Part shown: positions 43,193 through 50,904 of the stretch, piece after piece
Numbering within the stretch: the first letter of the stretch is position 1
Layout: each line of letters starts with the position of its first letter
Assembly: GCA_021298155.1 (NCBI GenBank)
Contig: JAJTEN010000014.1
Coordinates: 1-50,904, forward strand
From: Sphingobacteriales bacterium
Lineage (GTDB): Bacteria; Bacteroidota; Bacteroidia; UKL13-3
DNA: 50,904 nucleotides
Direction of reading: 5' to 3'
Made by a program: the position numbers and the translations under genes
Notes under the pieces: generated by a model
What the model was told of the DNA's origin: nothing
Seen by the model: only the letters and a program-made list of their open reading frames with translations
Databases searched by the model: none

Positions 43193-44342
43193 AACCATTC
43201 TATGGGCAGTGCTAATAGCCCTCATTGTTGGGCTATTATCTGCTTTTTTTCTCTTTAGTTTAGATTTTGTAACCCAACTGCGTGATGAACACCATTGGTT
43301 TATTTTTGCACTACCCTTTGCTGGTTTTTTGTGGGGTTTGTTATACCTGCGTTTGGGTAATGAAGGAAGCTCAGGAAATGAGGTATTCATTCATGCCTAT
43401 GAAGATTCGGCGGTAAAGGTGAGTTGGCGCATGGCGCCTTTGGTATTTCTAGGTACACTCATTTCGCATGTGTTTGGTGCTTCTGCAGGCAGAGAAGGGG
43501 CTGCCGTTCAAATGGGTGGATCGGTGGCGGCTCAATTGGCAAGATTTTATCCTTGTAGTCTTGCTGAAAAACGCTTATTGCTACTTATGGGAATTGGTGC
43601 TGGATTTGCAGCTGTATTTGGCACTCCGCTGGCAGGCTTTGTTTTTGCATTTGAGTTTTTCTGGACGAAAGAAAATCTATCTCAAGCTGCAATTCCGGTT
43701 TTCTTAGCTAGTTTTTTGGCGCATTTTGTTTGTTTATTTTGTGGTGTTCACCATACTGTTTTTCCAGCTATAGTATTGCCCGATTTATCTTTCGGAGTAG
43801 TTTTTAAGGTAATGATAGCAGGGGTAATTTTTGGGCTAACTGCGCGCCTATATATTACAGTAAGTAAATACTTTACACAGCGCTTAGCTTATGTTCAATC
43901 GCTGCCGTTGCGCTTAATGTTGGCAGGATTTATTATGGCTATTTTAGTCTGGTATTTTAAGGCTTATGAGTATATTGGCTTAGGTATTCCAGGTATCATA
44001 CATGCCTTCGAAGAGCCACAAGCTTTTTATGTTTTTGCTATCAAAATATTTTTCACTGCATTAACACTCTCTGCAGGGTTCAAAGGCGGAGAAGTAACGC
44101 CTTTGTTTTTTATTGGGGCAAGTGTAGGAAGTGCATTGGTTTGGATCATCCCATTACCCCTTACTTTTTTAGCAGCCTTGGGATTAGTTGCTGTATTTGC
44201 CGGCGCTGCCAACACTCCCTTGGCATGTATATGTTTGGGTGCAGAATTATTTGGCGCAAACATTTTGATATATGCCGCAATTGTTTGCATTTGTGCTTTT
44301 CTTAGCTCGGCCTTAGTCAATTTCCATAGGAACTTCCATTAA
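43179..44342 (+). CDS. CLC-family anion transporter, probable fluoride/proton type
   Basis: 387 residues with the CLC core: RMAPLVFLGTLISHVFGASA, GREGAAVQMGGSVAAQLARF (gating Glu motif), and AAVFGTPLAGFVFAFEFF. In the first selectivity region the canonical GSGIP is absent and EGSSGNEVFIHAY stands there, with an Asn as in the fluoride-specific CLC-F group, and the length (about 390) also fits that group rather than chloride channels. I infer fluoride export coupled to protons. No fluoride riboswitch is seen upstream. It overlaps the upstream membrane protein gene by 14 nt and the convergent pirin gene by 30 nt. Confidence 0.8.
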   Translation: MLDFKTILWAVLIALIVGLLSAFFLFSLDFVTQLRDEHHWFIFALPFAGFLWGLLYLRLGNEGSSGNEVFIHAYEDSAVKVSWRMAPLVFLGTLISHVFGASAGREGAAVQMGGSVAAQLARFYPCSLAEKRLLLLMGIGAGFAAVFGTPLAGFVFAFEFFWTKENLSQAAIPVFLASFLAHFVCLFCGVHHTVFPAIVLPDLSFGVVFKVMIAGVIFGLTARLYITVSKYFTQRLAYVQSLPLRLMLAGFIMAILVWYFKAYEYIGLGIPGIIHAFEEPQAFYVFAIKIFFTALTLSAGFKGGEVTPLFFIGASVGSALVWIIPLPLTFLAALGLVAVFAGAANTPLACICLGAELFGANILIYAAIVCICAFLSSALVNFHRNFH

Positions 44343-45032
44343 CAATAAGGCTGTATCTGTATTGGGTTTAAATACCACTTCGCTACAATCCCATAATCCC
44401 AAGCCATCCCTATCTGCAAGTAAGTATTCTTCCACTTCCACTTTGCCTTTTAATACAAAAATATACAAGCCATTCTTATTGTCTTTTAACGGGTAAGTAT
44501 GGTTTGAACCAGCCGTTAAATCTGCCAAGTGAAACCATGCGTGTTGGTTCAGCCATACGCCTGGCTCGTTCTGATTTGGGGAAACTATTTGCTGGAATGT
44601 ATTGTGTCTATCTAGTTTGTTTAAACTAATTTGTTGGTATCTTGGCTTTACATTGCGTTGATTGGGGAACACCCAAATTTGTAAAAACTTTACAGGTGCT
44701 GTTTGGCTTTTATTGTATTCGCTATGGGTTATTCCAGTGCCGGCACTCATAACCTGTATATCTCCGTTTTTAATGACAGAAACATTTCCCATGCTGTCTT
44801 TGTGCTCCAAATCGCCTTCCAATGGAATAGATATAATTTCCATGTTGTTATGTGGGTGACTCCCAAATCCCATTCCTGGTGCCACATAATCGTCGTTTAA
44901 TACCCTTAAGGCGCCAAAGTGCATTCTTTCTGGATTATGGTAGTGGCCAAAGCTAAAGGTGTGTTTACTTACCAACCAACCATGATTGGCATTTCCGCGT
45001 GTTTCTGCTTTATGTAATACTGATTTGCGCAT
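44313..45032 (-). CDS. Pirin-family (YhhW-like) cupin protein
   Basis: 239 residues with the pirin N-terminal cupin: NHGWLVSKHTFSFGHYHNPE and GFGSHPHNNMEIISIPLEGD (metal-binding His and Glu), then GDIQVMSAGTGITHSEYNKS. Bacterial pirins of this type bind iron and can cleave quercetin; the cellular role is often unclear. It begins 12 nt after the oxyR stop on the same strand, which suggests an operon and a link to redox or iron balance. Its end overlaps the convergent CLC gene by 30 nt. Confidence 0.88.
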   Translation of the reverse strand: MRKSVLHKAETRGNANHGWLVSKHTFSFGHYHNPERMHFGALRVLNDDYVAPGMGFGSHPHNNMEIISIPLEGDLEHKDSMGNVSVIKNGDIQVMSAGTGITHSEYNKSQTAPVKFLQIWVFPNQRNVKPRYQQISLNKLDRHNTFQQIVSPNQNEPGVWLNQHAWFHLADLTAGSNHTYPLKDNKNGLYIFVLKGKVEVEEYLLADRDGLGLWDCSEVVFKPNTDTALLLMEVPMEID

Positions 45033-45044
45033 AATATCGTTTCT

Positions 45045-45980
45045 TTAAATGGGTTGCAACTGTTTGTCTTTTCTACCTATGCTAGGTAGTTTTGGGTCGA
45101 TTTTAGCTTTAATTTCTTGTTTAAGTATACTCAATATTTGTTTTCTTACAAAATGTTTGTGTACCACAATGCCTATACTTCTATATGGCACCGGTGCAGC
45201 AAATTGAACGATTTTATTTTGTTCAGTTGCCGGTAAATCAATAGCAGCTAAATAGGGGAGTAAGGTATCCATTTTATTTGCCAATACAAATTTCATTAGG
45301 CTGTCTATGGAACCTGCACTGTATTTAAAATTTTCAATTTTATTCCTTTTTTTCAATTGAATATTGCATAGCTCTAGGGCTTGCGCACGCATGCAATGCC
45401 GCTCTTCCAATAGGCATAAATTTTTAGTTTCTAATTGATTTGTTTTAATGGTTTTTTGGATCGACCCCATTTCTGTATAATACACAAAGGGTTCATTATA
45501 TAAATGATGCTCTACCAATTCTTTTTCATGAAGTGGCGTAGAAACAATACCGATATCTAATTGCCTTGATTTTACCAATCGAATAATTTCCTCGGTAGTT
45601 TGCTCCCGCACGCTAAGTTCAAGTTTGGGGAGTTTTTGCGAAAAACTACGCAATACAAGTGGAATAACATAAGGCGCAATGGTTGGAATAACAGATATAC
45701 TTAAAGTGCCTTTTACTTCTCCTTTAATTTCTTGTGTAAGTACAGTGAGGCTGTCAATTTCTTTGTTGATCTTTTTTATTTGTTCAAGTATGGCCTCTCC
45801 TTCAATGCTTAAGGCAATAGGCTTTTTTTTGCGGTCGAATATCTGTATCCCAAGCTCGTCTTCAAATTTAGATATCATAGTGCTTAGGGTCGACTGAGAA
45901 ATAAAACAGCTTTCTGCCGCGCGCTCAAAATGTTTGCTTTCTGCCAAAGCAAGAATGTACTTAAATTGTTGAATGTTCAT
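45045..45980 (-). CDS. oxyR: OxyR-type LysR regulator
   Basis: 311 residues. N-terminal LysR helix-turn-helix (MNIQQFKYILALAESKHFER; ISQSTLSTMISKFEDELGI), then a two-lobed sensor domain. Cys196 and Cys205 in RHCMRAQALELC have the same nine-residue spacing and the same surroundings as the peroxide-sensing C199/C208 pair of E. coli OxyR. This, together with the divergent katG gene 98 nt away, makes it a hydrogen peroxide sensor that probably activates katG. Pirin lies downstream in the same operon. Confidence 0.92.
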   Translation of the reverse strand: MNIQQFKYILALAESKHFERAAESCFISQSTLSTMISKFEDELGIQIFDRKKKPIALSIEGEAILEQIKKINKEIDSLTVLTQEIKGEVKGTLSISVIPTIAPYVIPLVLRSFSQKLPKLELSVREQTTEEIIRLVKSRQLDIGIVSTPLHEKELVEHHLYNEPFVYYTEMGSIQKTIKTNQLETKNLCLLEERHCMRAQALELCNIQLKKRNKIENFKYSAGSIDSLMKFVLANKMDTLLPYLAAIDLPATEQNKIVQFAAPVPYRSIGIVVHKHFVRKQILSILKQEIKAKIDPKLPSIGRKDKQLQPI

Positions 45981-48364
<2,384 letters not shown>

Positions 48365-48376
48365 AGCACTGCGCGC

Positions 48377-48427
48377 GCGATAAAAAAAAGAGGCTGCCTG
48401 GAACAGGCAGCCTCTTTTTTTTATCGC
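48377..48427. terminator. Very strong bidirectional terminator
   Basis: A perfect 24-bp stem (48377-48400 with 48404-48427) with a GAA loop: core GAGGCTGCCTG, then A8/T8 tracts, then GCGAT/ATCGC. It serves both katG and the convergent kinase gene. Confidence 0.92.
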
Positions 48428-48439
48428 TATGTGCTAAAA

Positions 48440-49378
48440 TTAATGCCCAGCAGATTGGTTGGCATCAATATTAAATTTCACCAATTGTTTAAACTGGTTG
48501 ATGCGTTGGTCTAGCTCTTCTCTGCTTAAATCTATAATTCTCTCTGTTCCAAATTTTTCAACACAGAAAGAGGCCATGGCCGAACCATAAATGATGGCAT
48601 TTTTCATATTTTCAAAACTGATATCACCCGTTTTGGCTAAGTATCCAATAAATCCGCCGGCAAAAGTGTCTCCTGCTCCAGTTGGATCAAACACTTCTTC
48701 AAGCGGAAGTGCAGGTGCGAAAAACACCTCCTTGCCATGAAACAATAGCGCGCCATTTTCGCCTTTTTTAATAATCAAGTATTTGGGTCCCATGGCTTGG
48801 ATTTTAGCCGCAGCCTTTACCAAAGAATATTCACCCGAAAGTAAACGCGCTTCTTCGTCGTTAATGGTTAAAACATCTACCATTTTAAGTGTTTGCTTTA
48901 AATCATCTAGGGCAATTTCCATCCAAAAGTTCATGGTATCCATTACAATTAAACGCGGGCGCTTATGCAATCTTTCAATAACGGTTTGTTGTACTTTTGG
49001 CGTTAAGTTTCCGAGCATCAAAAATTCACAATCTTGATATGCATCAGGAACAATTGGGTCAAAATTACCAAGTACATTTAATTCGGTAACCAAGGTATCT
49101 CTTGAGTTCATATCTGTATGGTATTTACCACTCCAGAAGAAAGATTTTTCACCTTTTTTAATTTGTAAACCCTCAGTATTTACGCCATGCGTATTCAGGT
49201 GTTCAATAAATTCATTGGGAAAATCTTCCCCAACAACAGCCACTAAATTGGCGTTTTTGGTAAAGTAAGAAGAGGCTAAAGCAATATAGGAAGCAGCTCC
49301 TCCAACTATCTTATCTGTTTTTCCAAATGGTGTTTCAATGGCGTCAAATGCCACACTACCAACGACTAATAAACTCAT
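48440..49378 (-). CDS. PfkB-family carbohydrate kinase
   Basis: From ATG 49378 (MSLLVVGSVAFDAIETPFGK) the product is 312 residues; the in-frame ATG at 49408 would add a Lys-rich prefix and is less likely. The substrate region GGAASYIALASSYF and the C-terminal PfkB signature DPTGAGDTFAGGFIGYLA with the catalytic Asp are present. It phosphorylates a sugar or nucleoside; the ribokinase/adenosine kinase-like subgroup fits but the substrate is unknown. Convergent with katG, upstream of tRNA-Asn in the opposite direction. Confidence 0.88.
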   Translation of the reverse strand: MSLLVVGSVAFDAIETPFGKTDKIVGGAASYIALASSYFTKNANLVAVVGEDFPNEFIEHLNTHGVNTEGLQIKKGEKSFFWSGKYHTDMNSRDTLVTELNVLGNFDPIVPDAYQDCEFLMLGNLTPKVQQTVIERLHKRPRLIVMDTMNFWMEIALDDLKQTLKMVDVLTINDEEARLLSGEYSLVKAAAKIQAMGPKYLIIKKGENGALLFHGKEVFFAPALPLEEVFDPTGAGDTFAGGFIGYLAKTGDISFENMKNAIIYGSAMASFCVEKFGTERIIDLSREELDQRINQFKQLVKFNIDANQSAGH

Positions 49379-49434
49379 GTGATTTTTTTTTAAAATTTTA
49401 TGCTGCAAATATTGCGAAATTAAAAATGAATTCC

Positions 49435-49442
49435 TATCATTG
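49435..49442 (+). promoter_or_regulatory. Possible -7 box of tRNA-Asn
   Basis: TATCATTG differs from TAnnTTTG at one position and lies 22 nt before the mature tRNA. Confidence 0.35.
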
Positions 49443-49464
49443 CATCCCCGAAAGGGAAATAAAT

Positions 49465-49538
49465 TCCTTCTTAGCTCAGCTGGTTAGAGCACATGACTGT
49501 TAATCATGGGGTCCCTGGTTCGAGCCCAGGAGAGGGAG
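49465..49538 (+). tRNA. tRNA-Asn (GTT)
   Basis: A full cloverleaf can be drawn. The acceptor TCCTTCT (49465-49471) pairs with AGAGGGA (49531-49537); the D-stem is GCTC/GAGC; the anticodon stem CATGA/TCATG holds the loop CTGTTAA with anticodon GTT at 49499-49501; the T-loop is TTCGAGC. The discriminator is G538 and no CCA is encoded. Confidence 0.96.
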
Positions 49539-49541
49539 CGA

Positions 49542-49584
49542 ATAAAAGTAAAAGGGTTATACTTGTATAGTGTAACCCTTTTTT
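49542..49584 (+). repeat. 43-bp hairpin element, copy 1 (behind tRNA-Asn)
   Basis: A 13-bp stem with one G-U pair (49551-49563 with 49569-49581), a 5-nt loop and a T run: a terminator for tRNA-Asn. The same 43 bp occur without change at 50313-50355. A TATACTTG inside is one mismatch from a -7 box and lies about 20 nt before the next gene, so it may also be a promoter. Confidence 0.88.
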
Positions 49585-49590
49585 GTTTTT

Positions 49591-50172
49591 ATGAATATAT
49601 TTTCTACTTGCCTTCTAATATTACTCTCTTTAAACTTGTACGGGCAGTCAGTTCAAAATAAGAATTGGGAGTATTCAAAAGTTGTCTATAATTCTAAAAT
49701 CAATAATAAAATAATTATTACCAATAGCCTACCTAAGGGAGGTGGAATCGTTTCCCATAAAGGAAAAGAGTACAACTATTTTATTTTTTGGACTAATGTA
49801 CGTAATGAAGCATCATTACCTCTGGATTTAAAAATTAAATTCCCGACAATCATTACTTTTAAATCTAAAGAATCGTACGCCAAAGTTGTCTTTACTAAGT
49901 CAAATATGACACTTGACAAAGTGCAAGAGTTCGACTATGGTCTTACGGGCATACCATCTCTTATAAATAATGAATCAAATGAATTAAAGGATTTGAATAA
50001 TAGAATTTCGCCTTTCGAGAATTATTTATTCTACAGTGTAATTTTCATCCATAAAACAAAATGGCCTGTTAGGGCAGAATATGTCATAAAAGATAAAAAC
50101 CTATTTTACAAGATTACAGCCGGTACAGATGTTGTAATGGTTCCTTGCGGTAGTCTTGATTTTAGAAATTGA
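49591..50172 (+). CDS. Small secreted protein of unknown function
   Basis: 193 residues with a signal peptide (MNIFSTCLLILLSLNLYGQS, cleavage near 18-20). The mature part is beta-rich with no Cys until near the C-terminus and no motif that I recognise (NKNWEYSKVVYNSKINNKII; KFPTIITFKSKESYAKVVFT). It starts 6 nt after the hairpin element that ends tRNA-Asn. The codon usage is more A/T-rich and less like the housekeeping genes, which fits recent acquisition, but this is an impression. Confidence 0.6.
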   Translation: MNIFSTCLLILLSLNLYGQSVQNKNWEYSKVVYNSKINNKIIITNSLPKGGGIVSHKGKEYNYFIFWTNVRNEASLPLDLKIKFPTIITFKSKESYAKVVFTKSNMTLDKVQEFDYGLTGIPSLINNESNELKDLNNRISPFENYLFYSVIFIHKTKWPVRAEYVIKDKNLFYKITAGTDVVMVPCGSLDFRN

Positions 50173-50225
50173 TTATTGCGATTTTTGCTAAAAGGAAATT
50201 AAAGAATGAACCTTCTTAAAAAATT

Positions 50226-50308
50226 TACGAAATTCAACCCTTCAATTTGCTAATTGTCACATACTCAATCATCGCATTATAGCTGCATCTTTCGTCGAAA
50301 AGGGGAGC
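50226..50308 (+). repeat. 83-bp direct repeat, copy 1
   Basis: Shares 74 of 83 positions with 50762-50844 without gaps (my count by eye). It begins TACGAAATTC and ends AAGGGGAGC. It is not coding and lies 53 nt after the stop of the upstream gene. Its last bases resemble the 3' acceptor end of tRNA-Asn (GAGGGAGC). Confidence 0.9.
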
Positions 50309-50312
50309 GGAT

Positions 50313-50355
50313 ATAAAAGTAAAAGGGTTATACTTGTATAGTGTAACCCTTTTTT
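50313..50355 (+). repeat. 43-bp hairpin element, copy 2
   Basis: Identical over 43 bp to the element behind tRNA-Asn (49542-49584), including the stem (50322-50334 with 50340-50352) and T run. It follows the 83-bp repeat after 4 nt and lies 13 nt before the DUF3703 gene. Confidence 0.92.
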
Positions 50356-50368
50356 ATTTCTTTAAAAA

Positions 50369-50734
50369 ATGAAAATACATACTAAAATGCCTGATAGGCT
50401 AACTCCCTTTTTTCTTAAAGAGTTAGAAATTGCTGGTAAATATTTCTCAATGAACGATTTCAGAACTAGCTGGTATCATCTTGAGAGAGCCCATATCCTT
50501 GGCCAACCCTATCCGTACCATCACACGCTAGTTCATTGGAAAATGTTACTCTTTGGTATCAAAATAAAGGATGTAAGAGAAATTATTGGTCAAATTCCCC
50601 GCTTACTAGTGGGTGGTGTTAAATCTTTTGTTGGCGAAATTCCAGCTGGTAATACCGGCGGAGCAAATGTGCCACCACTTGAAAGTATGGAGATACCGGA
50701 AGAATTGAAAAAAATTATTGAGGAGAATAAGTAA
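50369..50734 (+). CDS. DUF3703 domain protein
   Basis: 121 residues. WYHLERAHILGQPYPYHHTL, VREIIGQIPRLLVGGVKSF and the C-terminal IPAGNTGGANVPPLESMEIP are the conserved parts of DUF3703, a family of small cytosolic proteins often found beside metal-resistance genes. Its biochemical role is not known. No metal-resistance gene is seen here. A second in-frame ATG at residue 7 (MPDRLTPFF) is a possible start. It lies between hairpin element copy 2 and the second 83-bp repeat. Confidence 0.75.
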   Translation: MKIHTKMPDRLTPFFLKELEIAGKYFSMNDFRTSWYHLERAHILGQPYPYHHTLVHWKMLLFGIKIKDVREIIGQIPRLLVGGVKSFVGEIPAGNTGGANVPPLESMEIPEELKKIIEENK

Positions 50735-50761
50735 CACTTATTATCACTTTTTGTAAAATTG

Positions 50762-50844
50762 TACGAAGTTCAACCCTTCAATTTCCTGATAGGCACATAC
50801 TCAATTATCGGATTATAGCTGCATCTTTCGTCAATAAGGGGAGC
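50762..50844 (+). repeat. 83-bp direct repeat, copy 2
   Basis: Second copy of the repeat at 50226-50308, with nine substitutions and no gaps. It begins 27 nt after the DUF3703 stop, and it is followed at once by a different terminator. Confidence 0.9.
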
Positions 50845-50845
50845 A

Positions 50846-50876
50846 AAAAGCCTCACAGCAATGAGGGGTTTTTTTT
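50846..50876 (+). terminator. Terminator behind the second repeat
   Basis: CCTCA at 50851-50855 pairs with TGAGG at 50862-50866, with flanking A and T tracts extending it across a mismatch, then a T run. It differs in sequence from the 43-bp hairpin elements. Confidence 0.7.
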
Positions 50877-50904
50877 GTGCGATTCTTGGAATCATCGATC
50901 AACG

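Noticed and set aside
50226-50844. Possible integron attC sites in the 83-bp repeats (ATTCAAC and GTTCAAC fit RYYYAAC)
   Set aside because: No GTTRRRY partner lies at attC distance, no paired inner arms are seen and no integron integrase is in the window. A 7-nt degenerate match is expected by chance.

Overview
The window is about 51 kb of a low-GC (roughly 35-40% by eye) chromosome from a member of the phylum Bacteroidota. Several independent signs agree. Promoters have the Bacteroidota -7 box TAnnTTTG. Two large secreted proteins (6725-8758 and 26400-29876) end in type IX secretion sorting domains. There is a TonB plug-like protein, many SpII lipoproteins, and a tmRNA whose tag starts GET and ends MAA. 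The window cannot fix the family; a free-living aerobic lineage is likely from the content (2-oxoglutarate dehydrogenase E2, two dihydrolipoyl dehydrogenases, proton-translocating transhydrogenase, KatG/OxyR).

Layout. 1-6.5 kb: envelope proteins, odhB (2-oxoglutarate dehydrogenase E2, apparently missing about 37 residues of its catalytic domain), a family 2 glycosyltransferase, lpd and aspA. 6.5-10.4 kb: a plug-like secreted protein, a T9SS cargo protein with a thioredoxin-like CGPC motif, a LuxE-type acyl-protein synthetase, and a lipoprotein whose start codon overlaps the LuxE start. 10.4-16.5 kb: a polyampholyte protein, a histone-deacetylase-family enzyme, the pntAA-pntAB-pntB operon interrupted by 13 copies of a heptamer, DUF4159, rsmE and a small membrane protein. 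16.5-25.3 kb: pckA, a three-gene ABC/HlyD/TolC export operon whose ATPase has degenerate motifs, a second lpd, and ssrA (tmRNA).

25.5-33.3 kb: a lipoprotein, a PNGase F-like T9SS protein with a LamG insert, a MuiA-like DUF4139 protein, and an ECF sigma/anti-sigma pair. 33.3-42.7 kb: a biotinyl carrier protein, an M1 aminopeptidase lipoprotein, DUF1223, a TIGR01777 epimerase, a CarH-like MerR/B12 regulator, and an operon comEC - enoyl-CoA hydratase - DUF4412-like. 42.7-49.4 kb: a small membrane protein coupled to a CLC transporter of probable fluoride type, oxyR-pirin divergent from an exported katG, and a PfkB-family sugar kinase. 49.4-50.9 kb: tRNA-Asn followed by a short array in which genes alternate with near-identical non-coding repeats.

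The genes form a fairly ordinary housekeeping stretch with dense packing: several convergent pairs overlap at their ends, and strong bidirectional hairpin terminators separate others. The signals not explained by genes are: (1) a 9-mer GGCCGAACC present 11 times on both strands and in several reading frames, with a related form GGCTGAACC a further five times; (2) the G-rich/C-rich heptamer array that ends exactly at the pntAB start codon; (3) the repeat-bounded gene units behind tRNA-Asn; (4) the internal in-frame deletion in odhB. All counts were made by eye.
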